Positions 18,965 to 60,285 are shown, numbered from the stretch's first letter. The stretch is DNA of 64,000 nucleotides from Hyperoodon ampullatus (GCA_949752795.1 OX457075.1:6686001-6750000), one strand, 5' to 3'. The notes: generated by a model not told the origin, from the letters alone. Numbers and translations are program-made.

Positions 18965-21860
18965 ATAAAACAAGCGACAAAACAGTTTTAGAAAATTATT
19001 TTTTGCTACATACCAAGTAGGAGATCGCTTAAAATGAGAAGCATAAGAGTTTCCATGCACTCAGCTCAGCCTACAGTCAGTGCATTTCACAGCTGAAACA
19101 AACTGGTTCAAAACACAGAATCATGCTACACCTTGGGGAGCAGCGGGGGAAGGGGTCAAACAGTATGTTTTTTGGCCAAATATTCGCTTTATTCAAACTC
19201 TACGGAGCATGAGTGACTAATTCACTACTGCAGGCAGTAACAGAGAGAAAAAGGGACTAAGGAAAAAAAGTGACATTGGTAGAAAAGATGTCATAAATCT
19301 GTCCATTTCTGACATGTTCAAAGTTTATGAACAAAGCTGATTTGGGAAACTCAGTTCCCAAAACTCTGCTACTTCCTTATGCCTATTTATCTGGTTAACA
19401 GTGAAAACAAACATATCAAATCCCACTGCTCAACTACTGAATCTGCCACTTATTTATTAAGGATCCTTTTAGCCCATATCAGAGCACAGTTACATTCAGG
19501 GGGAAAAAAATAAAACAAAAACAAACCACCTTCTGCTTCAAGTGAACTATGAAGTTGGACTCTTTCTCATGGGAGCTCAGCATTCTACTCAGAAACAGAT
19601 GTGTAACTCTGCAATTTTCACCTGAGATCGCTTTACCTGATGGACACCTTAGTACGACTGTCATCTCACAGAATGCAGAAGGCCAAACTACGTTCACCAG
19701 CCATCAGCTGACCCTGAGCAAGCAATTCCTTAACTTTCAAGAACAGTGGACAGTAATAGTTCACCTATGGGGAGACACCTGAAATTGTTACACACAGTGG
19801 GTCAAGACCACGTCAAAAGTCTTATGAAAACAGCACAACTCAGAGAATGTTTTTATTCCACACACACACAAAAATGCAGTACCTTTTTTGGTTCCTTTTT
19901 TTTAAAAAAAAAACAAACAAAACAAAAAACAAATTTATTCCAGAGCCTATGCACTTAACTACTAATCGATATTGCATCCCCTCCTTGTTTTTTCCATTTG
20001 GTCCCATTTTTCACATTTGAAACCAAATGCTTTGGTCGTATATGCACCATCTTTGGCTCACATGTGTAGTGACATTAAAAGGTGTGATGTGAAATTAACC
20101 AGAAGCTAAGAAATATGAACACAAAAGGAATTCTGAAATAAGATTTGGCAATGAGAATGCCTCTAAGCTTCATTGAAGATAATTATATTTATCTGGTGTT
20201 GGAACTACATTAACAACGCTCTAACTTGGAATTCCCAAGTATCTGCCAACTAGAATCCTTGTTTCCCCTCTATTATGATAATACAATCTGGATTTATAAG
20301 TATGTTTAATTTAATACATTCTCAAAATGAACCTTAATGAATAAGAAACAGATCAGCTTACCATAATGGCCAATTAATTTAGCAGTAGTAATCTAGCAGA
20401 GAGTTTATTTAAAAGAGGAAGAAATGGGTAGATTTTCACAACTTAAACACCAGGAGATGACATCTTTCCATGAGTTAGGGAATGTTTACAGAGATCTCAA
20501 AAGTTCCCAATGTATCTTTGTTAGTTCCATATCTCTGTGCACTTTCTTTCACCTAGCCAAAGAATTTTCTTGAGGAAAATCTGAAGATGAAACCTGAGAC
20601 AAAGAACTTTAAGAATTTGTAATGGCTTCTTGAAATCAGGCTACCTGAAGTATGTTGTCACCTTGATCACTCATAAATAAATAATCTCTAAACCAGGGAT
20701 TTCTAAGGACAAAAGTATACAGGAGGCTGCAGAAAAGAGGGGGAAAAAAGAGAGAGAGAGAAATCTAGAGGAGATTTCCTTTTTTATACCAGGACCACTA
20801 GGGCAAACAGTTTAAGTGAAAGTTATCTCCAAAGCAGTATGGTCAAGAAGAGTTCTCAACCTGACACAGACTTCAAGGAAACTACACTGCCCGAAACAAA
20901 CAAACAGATTTCCCTCAAGCCACTAAGGATTTTCTGATCATAGTCTCCTCCTCTACTCGTTAATTCTTAATTTAAAGACAAAGTTAACTGATCTAGCTGA
21001 TAAAGAGTTCTAGATAGAACTGAGTTAAGCTCCCTCCCTTTAGGGAACCTTAGTAGCCGTTCACCACATAAGCTGGACAGATAATTTCTCCCAGGGACCC
21101 TGGAAATAGGATCTCTTGTCAAATGGAAGAAGGTACATCCTAAAATACGGGATGGGAAATACAATCTATGCTCTTCTCCCTGGGAAATCTCTAACCAGCA
21201 ATGCATAGGCTCTAAATCAATGTTTCTCTGCACAGTTTCTATTTTATTAAAGATATAAATATCTCTCAAGATTATCTTTGTTATCTCCTCACTGGTATGT
21301 ACATAGAACCTCGTCAGATGACAAGATTTCATCATGCAAGTACAGACACGAGGCATCATCCAAAGGGCAACACAAAGAACAGAAAGAAAGCAAATCTGCC
21401 AAGGTATACAATATACAGCACTTAAAATTAGACTACTATCGGCCCATGAAAGAAGAGCTGAGAGGCAAGGACCCAAGATAACCTGTCTTTGCGAAAAGAG
21501 ACCTTTTCTTCTGTCTGGAAAACATGGATCAAAATTTTTTAACTGGATGAACTAAACTCCATCTCTTCCCGGCACCTGCTTTAAAGCAACTCTCAAACTC
21601 TAAAATACAGACCTGATGTATCACACATGTGAATTATCATACACTCATCAACCCTCCACACATTCCAAGCAACGCCATTATCAAGGGCAATGTCTGTTCT
21701 GTTCTCAGCACTGAACACTGATAAACCCATCCTAAGGGCCTGACACAGCAACAGCGTGGGCAGGTCTGTCTCTCACAGTGACAGTATTTGGGGTCAAAGA
21801 GTAATTCCCAAAACTGGCTGATGCACTGGGGTTGGGAGTGCATTCTCCCATTCCTTACAA

Positions 21861-21945
21861 GAGGTCCCCATTTCTTCCCCTATGGAGGTCCCCATTTCTT
21901 CCCCTATGGAGGTCCCTATTTCTTCCCCTATGGAGGTCCCCCGGA
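21861..21945. repeat. 24-bp tandem repeat, about 3.5 copies, in the PLEKHA2 3' UTR
   Basis: Units start at 21,861, 21,885 and 21,909, followed by a partial copy from 21,933. Each unit is built on gaggtccccatttcttcccc with a four-base spacer; the third has one C-to-T change. Because 24 is a multiple of three, every frame stays open, giving a repeated Pro/Phe/Tyr or Met-Glu-Val peptide that is not a real protein. Confidence 0.9.
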
Positions 21946-22535
21946 GGAGGGGGGAATCTACCCTGGTCGACACTCAGGGCCCCCCCGACCAGCGTCCAGA
22001 TTTTAACACCTCCCCTCAGAATGTATCCAGGCCAAGCTGGAGCCTGGGTGTCCCCCACCGCCTCCCCCAGTTTCAGCTGGGTTCGTCCCCACCCTCCTAC
22101 TTCACAGTCAAACTTCAGCCAATGAACAGGAATAGGATAAAACCAGATGACTGGCCTCAAGGTTCTGCGCCCGGCCTGAAAACAAAGGGAAGAAGCTAAT
22201 AAGACAAGGACAAGGAACTAAAACTTGGTTAGGGATGAAATTGGACTTCCAACCTCCGCTCACCAGGTGGACCATGGAAGAGTCAAAGTAAGAGGCACCC
22301 CGCTCTCCACCGAGCAAGCCTACAGGTCTAACCTAGTGACTCTCCCGAATTAAAAACACTGCATTGACTTTAAAAAAAAAAAAAACAACAGCTGGGCGCT
22401 CCCCTCCCCCAAGAGAGCTCCACAGGGATGTGAGTGCCAGGAAGGCCTCTGACTGTCCTCCAGCAGGTGGAGAAACTGAGTCACGGCCCCTTGGACATCT
22501 GAGTCCTCCCCCTCCCTCCTGGGCACTGCGCCTCA

Positions 22536-50902
<28,367 letters not shown>

Positions 50903-50954
50903 CTGAAAGACACACGTTTTGCGTTTTAAGAAGGATGCTCTCTGAGGCAGTGAA

Positions 50955-51400
50955 GCATGACTAAGAGACAGAAGACCAAGATTCTGGTTCCGTTGATGCC
51001 GTTTTCTGGCTTTGCAACCTTGAGCAAGTCACCTACCTATTTCTTTTTTGATTTTTTATTTGATATTGGAGTACAGTTGATTAATAATGCTGTGTTCGTT
51101 TCAGGTGTACAGCAAAGTGACTCAGTTACACATGTATCTCTTCTTTTGCAAATTCTTTTCCCAATTAGGTTGTTACAGAGTATCGAGCAGAGTTCCCTGT
51201 GCTACACAGTAGGTCCTTGTTGGTTATCCTTTTCAAATATAGCCGTGTGTACCTGTCAGTCCCAGACTCCCTAACTATCCCTTTCCCCTACCCTTCCCCC
51301 CTGGTAACCATAAGTTCATTCTCTAGTCACTTACCTATTCTTCAGCTCACTTTCCTCGTCTGTAAAATAGTGATAATTCTTGCTGTGGGTATGTGGACTT
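50955..51400 (+). mobile_element. MIR split by a LINE-1 3' fragment
   Basis: The MIR halves are 50,955-51,044 and 51,325-51,400 (tctggctttgcaaccttgag; then ctcgtctgtaaaatagtgat). Between them lies an antisense LINE-1 3' end, 51,045-51,324 (tttcaggtgtacagcaaagt). The duplication agtcacctacctatt / agtcacttacctatt marks the insertion. Confidence 0.8.
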
Positions 51401-51424
51401 AACATTTCCCTTGGCCTCATTTAT

Positions 51425-51870
51425 TATAGAGGGGTATTCTAGTACAGTGGTTAAAACTGGGGGCTCCACCATTTGACTGTGAATAAGTTCCTTCACTGCT
51501 AAGCCTCAGTTTTCCCTTCTGTAAAAAGAGGGATAGGGCTTCCCTGGTGGTGCAGTGGTTGAGAGTCTGCCTGCCAATGCAGGGTACGCGGGTTCGTGCC
51601 CCGGTCCGGGAGGATCCCACATGCCACGGAGCGGCTGGGCCCGTGAGCCATGGCCGCTGGGCCTGCGCGTCCAGAGCCTGTGCTCCGCAACGGGGAGAAG
51701 CCACAGCAGTGAGAGGCCCGCGTACCGCAAAAAAAAAAAAAAAAAGAGGGATAATGATAGTACCTACCTCACCAGACAGTTCTAGGGATGAGTTAATAGA
51801 TTTACACCACCTGGAAGTGTCCCTGGTATATAGATGACTCTGAACAAGTGTTAGCTATTATATACATATA
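51425..51870 (+). mobile_element. MIR split by a CHR SINE
   Basis: MIR halves at 51,425-51,535 (tctagtacagtggttaaaac) and 51,741-51,870 (gatagtacctacctcaccag). The CHR SINE at 51,536-51,740 carries the duplication aaaaagagggata. Confidence 0.85.
51536..51740 (+). mobile_element. CHR SINE inside a MIR
   Basis: Young subtype with exact 13-bp duplication aaaaagagggata. The MIR 3' half continues immediately after it. Confidence 0.94.
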
Positions 51871-53074
51871 TATGTATATACATAAAATTCTTCAAATTCA
51901 AATTCTTTTCTTAACAAATAGGGTACAGGTTCACACAATATAGAAAAAAAGAAAAGTCAGAAACATAGCTGTTCAGTCTATTTCAAAGGACACTTACAAG
52001 TACCAAATGGAATGATGTCTGTACACTATAAAACACTAAGTCAGTGCATTATTAAAACATCAAGAAACTCACAGGCACCTTGTCTGGCAATATTCTACCC
52101 TGGCAGAATCTCTTCAGCTTTCTAACTTCTCCACTGTCAGAAATGAAGTGTTGAAGACACACGGGCGGTAGCGTATCAAAAAAATGGCCAAGATGAGAAA
52201 TCACAGCTGTGGAGTTTCTCATTTATAACTTGGCAAATCCAATCCCACAGGGACCTGAGAACGTGTCCATAGCTCCTGGTGGCCTCTTAAACTGCTGCCA
52301 TAGGCCTCAAAGAATAACCTGGAAGCCCTCATTTTGAAGACCTGGGGTCTTCTCAAAGCAATAAGCAGAGGCAAATCTAGGACAATGGGGATTTAGTAAA
52401 CTTCCTAAAGGGTCAGTGGTGAAATGACCTGTCATTCCAGGAGACTGCCCTTAAGAAATACCTTAGCTGGCAGCGAAGTGTCCTTCTAGGCCCAATTACC
52501 TAAATTAACATGCATCACTTGAAGCAAAGGCAATGTGTGAAGTTTCCTATTCACAAGAAAATGGATGGGGATAAAACCACAACAAAAGGATTCTCAGAGC
52601 TCAAGAAATTCAGAGAGAAATCTAGAAAGGACATCTCCCCCCTTTTGCAAATGAGGCCATAAGTCTAAAAGCTGCTTTTGAGTAGCTGATTTAGCATTTT
52701 GAATATGGACGATTAGATTTACACATTTGTTTTAACTACATAGTGATTGCATTTGTTTGTTTTTTGTTTTATTTTTTAGAAAAATCTCTATTGGGTAATG
52801 ACAGATAGGCCTTGTATCCCTAAATCAGAGTCCCTAAAGGAGCCACAGCACTCCAAAAGGCCAGTGAGCAGCTGACACTGCCCCAGAGGAGGCCGTGAAC
52901 CACCCTAGGCCTCTGCTGGCCACTGGGCACCTGGCCCTCCCCCAGCCCCCGTTCTGCACTCGAGGAAAGTGACTCATGAGTGAGGGCATTTGCTCAGGGT
53001 CACACAACCGGCTCGGGTCTCCTGACTTCCACGCTGATGCCCTAGACGCAGCACACTGTCATGTCAAACCCTTG

Positions 53075-53225
53075 AGTGGCTGGAATTCCAGCTGAGACAT
53101 TATCACCCTAGGACCTCAGGCAAGTTTCTCTACCTATAAAATGGGGCTCATCCGCCCCCGTTCCCTAGGCTTGTTGTGAGAGTTACATAAGAATAAACAG
53201 CACAAGCCCAGCAAAGGGCAGCTCC
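53075..53225 (+). mobile_element. MIR
   Basis: ggacctcaggcaagtttctc, then tacctataaaatggggctca and cttgttgtgagagttacata follow the MIR consensus. A reverse MIR-like piece lies just upstream at 52,930-53,040. Confidence 0.65.
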
Positions 53226-54063
53226 CATCCCCGACCCAGAGCGCTAATTACAAGACGCAGATGCCAAGTCTCAGAGCCACTCTTGCTCAACTTGCTTTCC
53301 TCACCCCAAACCGCAGCCTGAAGGCCTCCAGAGCCTTAGCCTGAATTACAAGCGATGAAGTGGGATTTGGGGAGCCACTTAGACACTAACCTGTGCGCCC
53401 TGCCAGATGTGAGCTGATCCCATTCCAACGACTTCATCCCCCCTACCCTCCAGAGGGAGGGCAGCTCCACCCTCAGCCCCTGCCCACCCCCGAGCTCTCC
53501 CGCTTCAGAGACAAGGCCACATCAGTCTCCCGGCCCAGCTACCCTGAGACGGGGGTGTCCCCATGCCCCTCACCACGGCCCATCCTCGGCCTGCCTGCTC
53601 CTAGGCTCACAGGCACCTCCCTCCTCCATGAGGAGCCAGGAAAATCTGACGCATGTCTGAAAATGCAGCTTCCCCCCACCTTCCTCCCCACCCAGGGGGA
53701 AGTGGGTGACAGGAGAAAATAGCGCCAAGATCACAGAGGCTTGATCCAGACGGACGGCTCAGTGTCCACTCCGATTGCTGGACCTCGGAGATGAATGACA
53801 ACAACTCGCTGCCAGGATGGTGGCCCCAGGCAAACACTTCCCGGGCCAGGAAGAATGTGCCAGCTGCCTGAGCAGAGGGCTTCGCAGCCAGATGTCAGGG
53901 CAAGAACACCAGAAGCCAGCGCCTGGGGAGGGCCAGGTGTCAGAGCCCAGGCGAGCACCACCTCCTCCGGGGAAAGGACGGGAGGCCCTGCCTTCACAAA
54001 GCCTTGTTGTCCACCGCTGCAGCATGCCCTGCCCTGCCCTCCCACCCCCGCCTGAATGCGTGC

Positions 54064-54240
54064 ACGCCATCCTCCAATTTTGGTGCACATCAGCCTCTCC
54101 CGGGGAGCCTGTTTTAAAAGGCCCAGGCTCAAGCCTCACCCGGAAAAACACTGAATCAGAATCAAGTGGAATATGGTCAGAAAGTGCACATTCATTTTTC
54201 AAGCATCCCCTAAATAGGCCCAAGTTTGAGAACACTGGTC
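54064..54240 (+). mobile_element. MER5A-like DNA element
   Basis: attttggtgcacatcagcct, then aggctcaagcctcacccgga and agtttgagaacactgg match MER5A ends. A second weaker piece is at 54,868-54,962. Confidence 0.65.
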
Positions 54241-54263
54241 TACATGACAAAGTCTAGCCCTGG

Positions 54264-54393
54264 ATTTTTGGTTGTTGTTTCTGGCCACACGGTGCGGCTT
54301 GAGGGATTTTAGTTCCCCGACCAGGGATCGAAACCATGCCCCCCTGCCGTAGAAGTGTGGAGTCCTAACCACTGGACCGCCAGGGAAGTCCCC
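54264..54393 (-). mobile_element. Older CHR-related SINE
   Basis: Short form in reverse (ttccccgaccagggatcgaa, actggaccgccagggaagtc). Imperfect flanking repeat agccctgga / agccctgag. It lies directly next to the MER5A-like element. Confidence 0.85.
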
Positions 54394-54962
54394 AGCCCTG
54401 AGTTTCGTGTTGGAGTGTATTTTACTGTGAGTTTAAGTCTCTTCTTGCTAGATTTTAAGCACTTTGAGGACATGAGTAGCATCTTATTCCTCTACCCAGG
54501 AGACAACTCGATTTTTAAATGAAAACACAATTTGCATGGTGGTTAAGTTCGCAAACCAGTCCTTAAGAGCCTGCTACCCTCATAGGACACTGGACAACCA
54601 GGACAGCTTCTCTCTACCACTGGCAAACATTGTGCCTTCAGGAAGACCTGTTCAAGTTTGAACTTGGGTGTCACTTGAGTCTGCAGTTGCCCTGTCCTGG
54701 GGCAGAGTTCCTGTGGGACAGGAACTGGGTGCAGGGGGGAGCGAAAAGAAAGAGTCCCCAGTAGAAGGGAGTCAAGGACCTGGGGGAGGGAGTTGAGGAA
54801 GGGGTTAGGGAGGGGCCAGCAGACGGGGAGTGGAGACAGAGGTTGGCGGGAAGGCTGCCTGTACGGATCACCTAGGGACATTTTCATACAAAGAATGCCC
54901 ATGCTTCATTCCAGGGTTTTAACACAAAGGGTAGGGCCCAGGCACCTGTATGTTTTTAAAGT

Positions 54963-56574
54963 TCGAAGGTGAGTCCACCCCACGGCCAGGTCTCAGGCCC
55001 CCAGTTGCAGACTCTGGCTGGGCCTGCTGACTCTGCACTGGAGACCCAGCAGTGGGTGAGAAAGGCCAGTCACCCTGTCATTGCACCATCACCAAGAGGG
55101 AAGAGGAAGACGCCAGGGCAGTGGGCAGAGCGGGGGAAAGGAGATCCCAGCCCCACGCTGGGTGTCTGTGAGTCAGGAGCAGCCTGTCCATTTCTGGGGC
55201 TTCTAAATTTTCTGGAACAACGTAGGGCATAGGGCACGTTCCTATTTAATGGCGGATGGTTTTAGGAAGGCGCGGCCAACCCTTGCTTTCTGCTCAAGGG
55301 TTCTCCTGCCACCAAGGGCCCTCAAGGGAGCTCCCACTCTCTTAACTGGGAAGCAGGGGGTTGATTCTTTCCCATCACCAAGGAAGGAGCTGAGGTGCCC
55401 ACAGAGATGTGACACACCTCCCAGGGGGAGCCTTTTTTCTAGAAGCAACATTGTTCCTTGAAAGAGAAAAATGCCCCCATCTTCTAGTAACAAGAACACA
55501 GAAATGACGAGAAGACCTATCTACAGATTCCTAAATTCATGGAATGTCAGCGCCAGAGGGTTCTGCGGCCGCCCCATCATTCACCACGAGTCCTCTAAGC
55601 CTCACCTTGAGGAAATGACTTCCTCAAGGAGCTGAGTGAAGACAGACAGAGGTCCTAACTCCCAGAGTCAATCGGGTGCTTTGGCAAAGCACAGCCCGAG
55701 AAAGAAAGGCGGAAACTGACAAATGTTTAGAGTCTGTTTTGCACACTGTCCGTTCATCCCAACAACCCATTTCATGGATGAGGAAACTCGGGATGGAGCA
55801 GGAGAAGCAAGTGCTCCGGGTCACATGGGTACTGGGTAGTTACGTGAGGATTTGAACCCAGCCCTTGTTGATTCTCAAATACCATGCACTTTGCTTTACA
55901 CCAGGCCGCCTCCTGTGAGACGGTCCTTCACATCTACCAGGACCTGCTCATTATCTAAGAGCTGATTATCACCGAAAGGTAAATACAAGAGCCGGACCAG
56001 CAGGGTTACACCAAGACGCCCTGAACAGTTGCCCAAACTGGGCAGGGCAAGAACTAGTCAGACTGGCTCTTGGGTGCCAAACTCCAAAAGACCAGGATTC
56101 AGAGAGCGAACAGGGGGAAGGAGAGACGCTGGGCCTTCTGACCTTCTCCTATGTGTCTCCTGGGTGCCTGGCAGACAGTCAGGACCTTAAACTCAATAAG
56201 CCCACTCCTCACCCCTTTCCTCAACTCAGCCTCCAACACATTTGCCTCAAACTCAATCATCATGTCCCCTCCAAGCTCTCAATGATTCCCTCCCCAACCT
56301 CCCCACGTCCATCGGCCGCTCCACATTCTCCCACAGTCAACCAGGTTACCACGCCTTTGACCGCTGAACTTCGCCCTTCGGTCAGTCACCAAGCCTGTCA
56401 CCGTCTTCCTTCAATCAGCCTTTAGATCTATCTGTCCCTTCCTCTCTGTTCCCACTGCACCACCACCGTGCAGACACCCCAGGAAAATCCAGGACAAATT
56501 CCTCGCTGTCTTCCCCAAATCCAGGCCCTCCCACTTCCCCGCCCATCCTGATGTCACTGCCAGAACAAACGTTA
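54963..56574. other. PLEKHA2 5' intron, mostly unique sequence
   Basis: Holds a reverse MIR (55.7 kb) and a C-rich stretch with Pro/Ser-rich open frames (56.2-56.5 kb) that look like chance reading frames. No PLEKHA2 exon found. Confidence 0.45.
55720..55910 (-). mobile_element. MIR
   Basis: tttcatggatgaggaaactc, then gtgaggatttgaacccagcc in reverse MIR order. Confidence 0.65.
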
Positions 56575-56705
56575 ACAAATAGCACCTCTGTAGAGCTTCA
56601 GAGTTTATCAAAGCACTCTCCCATTCATTACTTTATTTAATCTTCACAGCAACAATGTCAGAGGTAGAGACAACAGAGGCTCAACAAAAGGGGTGTTTCC
56701 CAAGC

Positions 56706-56937
56706 TGTGACAAAGCGAAAGAGAGGCATGGACATATATACAGTACCAAACATAAGGTAGATAGATAGTGGGAAGCAGCCGCATAGCACAGGGAGATCAG
56801 CTCGGTGCTTTGTGACCGCCTGGAGGGGTGGGATAGGGAGGGTGGGAGGGAGGGAGACGCAAGGGGGAAGGGATGTGGGAACAGATGTATATGTATGACT
56901 GATTCACTTTGTTATAAAGCAGAAACTAATTAAAAAA
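56706..56937 (+). mobile_element. Truncated LINE-1, 3' end only
   Basis: Third short copy of the same 3' UTR, with the G-rich tract at 56,824-56,854. Duplication aggggtgtttcccaa on both sides. It lies beside a MIR remnant (56,575-56,690). Confidence 0.88.
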
Positions 56938-56941
56938 AAAA

Positions 56942-57945
56942 AGGGGGTGTTTCCCAATTAACGTGTTCATCAAGTTGTCCTGTGCTTGGCTGATATAACT
57001 AAACAAGATAGATTCTGAAGCAAAATCTGATATGCAGCCCTTCTTGCAAACACACAATTGCCTGCTTTGCCTTAGAGACATTTTTTAAAATAATAAAATG
57101 GCATTCTTTTGTATATAAATAGATATATAACTATATAAAAATAGATGTATATAATAGATACACTAAACAAATGCTGAAGGTTACAATCTAAAGCAAAACT
57201 TAACAACAATATAACCGAAGACAAATTTTAAGAAAACTTAGAACAGTCATCACCATGGTTCTGCATTAGTAAAACCTCTACTAAGTTTCATAGCTTCCAC
57301 CTCTTTAGCTGCTTGGACTTTAATATCCAGTAGTGCTAGCTATTAACATGATTGTCCCAAAGTGCTTCTTAATTTTTACTTCTTTTTAATTTAAACAAGA
57401 ATCGCCCTAAAGAGTAAGATTACTATAGAAAGCGCATAAAACAAAATTACACTTACAGTATTTTATATTAACTCTCAAAAAGTCCATACATTTTAATTCT
57501 AAAACCATTAATTTAATAATAATTTACCCTAAGCAGGATTTGCATTTTGATGACAAAAAAAAAAAAAATCTGTTGCTCGAAATCTTCTTTTTGGAGTTTT
57601 TTTCCCCAAAGGAATTCTGCATTCTACTCTAACCCAGTATGGACAAAAACAGGCCAGAAATTCCACTTAACCCTTGAAATATGTGTCTCCATGGATAGTT
57701 AATATACCAATTACATAAAATCCATGAATTAACAACACTTTGCCCCCAAAACTGATAAAGATCTGAAAGTTATCATGATGGTTACATGTGCTGAGAATAC
57801 GTATCTCTGGACAGACACACAAGAACCTGGAAACCCTGGCTGCCTCTAGTTAGGGGACCTCTGACTGGGGGCCAGGAGTGTAAGGGAGAAACGTCACTAA
57901 ATCAGCTTTCCCACATTTAGAATTTCATACCATGTGTATGTATTG

Positions 57946-57948
<3 letters not shown>
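56942..57948. other. AT-rich, repeat-poor intronic stretch
   Basis: About 1 kb with very few CpGs and no recognised repeat, despite SINEs on both sides. The following 58,169-59,030 stretch is similar. Could be conserved non-coding DNA; cannot be judged without alignment. Confidence 0.4.
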
Positions 57949-57979
<31 letters not shown>

Positions 57980-58168
57980 GGTACGCGGGCCTCTCACTGT
58001 TGTGGCCTCTCCCGTTGCGGAGCACAGGCTCCGGACGTGCAGGCTCAGCGGCCATGGCTCACGGGCCCAGCTGCTCCGCGGCATGTGGGATCTTCCCGGA
58101 CCGGGACACGAACCCGTGTCCCCTGCATCGGCAGGCAGACTCCCAACCACTGAGCCACCAGGGAAGCC
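57949..58168 (-). mobile_element. CHR SINE
   Basis: Young subtype. The flanks (ttggccttttt; ttgaccattttt) give only an imperfect duplication. Confidence 0.92.
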
Positions 58169-59030
58169 CTTGACCATTTTTTTAAAGAAAGTTATCTTCC
58201 TGCTTCTTGGCATTTTGACTTTCTTGGCAGGTTTAGCATATGATGTAAAAATCTTTTAAACATTGTTGGATTTCAGCCAAATTTTGCTCGAGGAGGTTTC
58301 TGATACAGAAAATGCAATTTTTTAAAAAATAGCAATTTTCACCCAGGCTTTAAGGCAAAACTATTGTCCATTCCATGTTATATGTTAATATCATTTTCTA
58401 CCACTCTTCTGTATTCTTTCTACTAAAATGCAGCCAAATATCCATCTTTCTGTAATACAGCTGAAGCTCTTTGCCCCTTTCAGTGGAAAGAACGGCTTTC
58501 AGCTTTAAAAAAACAAAAAAAAAAAGCAAAAAGCAAAGGGCTTTTATCGGGGCCCCACAGTTACGAGGAGAAATGCTATCTTTTTGGATATTATGATGAT
58601 TCATAATTCACATCATGGCCTTTGTAAAGTAAAAGCATCTGAGTATTTATTGGCAAAAGAGAGAAAATACAATCTACAGAGTAAATCTGACAAGGACAAC
58701 TAACCAGTACAATATTGTTTTCACGCTTCTGTTTATCCTTTGTTGGGGACTATATAATTTAGTCTCGCAATTACCTATCCACGTGGGCATCACAAGAGTG
58801 TTATGTAAGCATCGCCGTGCAACTAAAACATAGTTGGTTACTTGGTCGGTAATAAAATAGAGCAGGCCAATTAAGAAATTTCACCTTTTCTGTCATGATA
58901 GGGACCAACATTAAATTAAATACATGTGCTGGTGCCATAATATCATTGTAATGTTTGGCAGGAAATCCAGCCAATGTTTGTCTCTATTCAGGAATTATTT
59001 GTGTGCTCGATATTGTCAGCAGATTGATAT

Positions 59031-59240
59031 TTTTTTTTTTTTTTTTTTTGCGGTACGCGGGCCTCTCACTGTTGTGGCCTCTCCCGTTGTGGAGCACAGG
59101 CTCCAGACGCGCAGGCTCAGCGGCCATGGCTCACGGGCCCAGCTGCTCCGCGGCACGTGGGATCTTCCCGGACCGGGGCACGAACCCGTGTCCCCTGCAT
59201 CGGCAGGTGGACTCTCAACCACTGCGCCACCAGGGAAGCC
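59031..59240 (-). mobile_element. CHR SINE
   Basis: Young subtype. Duplication cagcagattgat before the poly-T and from 59,241. Confidence 0.94.
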
Positions 59241-60144
59241 CAGCAGATTGATTTTTAAATGCATGAACCAAATCAGGGGCCATAATCAATAGTATTAAAA
59301 CTTTCCATTTATAGGGTCCTTTTTAGCTAATGGGTTTCATCCTCTATCTGTCTGGTGCCACCACTGCCTGGATTAAAAAAACCTTGATTTCATACTTTAT
59401 CACATGGATTCTAAATTCCATCAGGCACTCAAGGCTGTACCTGGTCCAGCACGCTGACCCCCCCACACGCACGCACCACCATCTCGCCAGTGGACATGCC
59501 GCTGGCCTCCTAAATCTGCCGTTTTGCTGCAGCTCTGCTTCCAAGGGCTGTCCTCAGGTTAGTGGATCCATTCCGTCCCCCTGCGTAGAGCCAAGACCAT
59601 GACCGTCCACAGTGCGGTGTGCGAAGCCAGCTCCCTTGGGACCACTCTTGGGCCTGACTCACGGCAGGTCCCCCGGGGCATCTGGCTAAGCCTTTGCCAA
59701 CTTCGGCCTGAGCTCAGACCCTCGTCGGGCTCCCTCCCCTTCCCTGTCCTGCTTCCCAGTTCTCTCCTTAAAAAAGAACTTTCCACAAATCCTTGTCTCC
59801 GTGAGTCCTGGTCTCAGGGTCTCCTTCCAGGGAACTGAAGCCTGAACACCCTCCAAGCAGGCGAGCTCGCCTTCCCTCCTGGGCGCTGCCTCTGTCCCAT
59901 AGTGATGCTGCTTCCCTCACAGGTGCCCTCCTGTCCCCTTGGGCTGTGCTTAGGACAAGGCGCCTAACAGTCAAGTGAGATACTGTAAGTGAGAACACTT
60001 CAAACCTGTAAAATGCGCTACAAACGTGAATCGCTTGTAGCAATAATGACTCTAACCTCGCTCATCCTTGCAGACCTGGATCTAAGCCACCCCTCCTTGA
60101 CGGGGTGCCCTGCAGCTCTCCCTGCCGCAATTTTGTCTAATCCT
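59241..60144. other. PLEKHA2 5' intron, C-rich unique sequence
   Basis: Contains tctaaattccatcaggcact and a C/T-rich block around 59.55-59.95 kb. No exon, promoter or repeat that I can name. Confidence 0.4.
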
Positions 60145-60285
60145 CCATATCCTCACTTACAGTGCAAGCTCCATGAAGGCCCAGACTTTGTCTTATGCAC
60201 GGCTGTAGCCTCAGCATCTAGGCTGATGCCTGGCACATGGGGCATATTTACCAAATATGTGTTAAATAATGATGCTGAATTCAAA
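60145..60285 (+). mobile_element. L2 3' end
   Basis: aagctccatgaaggcccaga, then tgcctggcacatggggcata and tgtgttaaataatg match the L2 terminus. Confidence 0.65.

Larger units (their letters stand above)
18940..22535 (-). other. PLEKHA2: PLEKHA2 3' UTR (inferred)
   Basis: About 3.6 kb directly downstream of the PLEKHA2 stop, with no SINE or LINE although the flanking DNA is full of them, as expected for a long conserved UTR. Minus-strand AATAAA hexamers lie at 19,934-19,939, 19,188-19,193 and 18,959-18,964. The last is the most likely main signal because the DNA beyond it turns into the HTRA4 CpG island. It contains a 24-bp tandem repeat and several AT-rich stretches. The end position is inference. 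Confidence 0.6.

Noticed and set aside
18166..19020. 284-codon plus-strand open frame across the HTRA4 CpG island
   Set aside because: Arg/Pro/Ala-rich translation typical of CpG-rich DNA read in any frame. The opposite strand carries recognisable HTRA4 exon 1.
21861..21945. CRISPR-like array
   Set aside because: The repeats are directly adjacent without unique spacers, in a mammalian 3' UTR.
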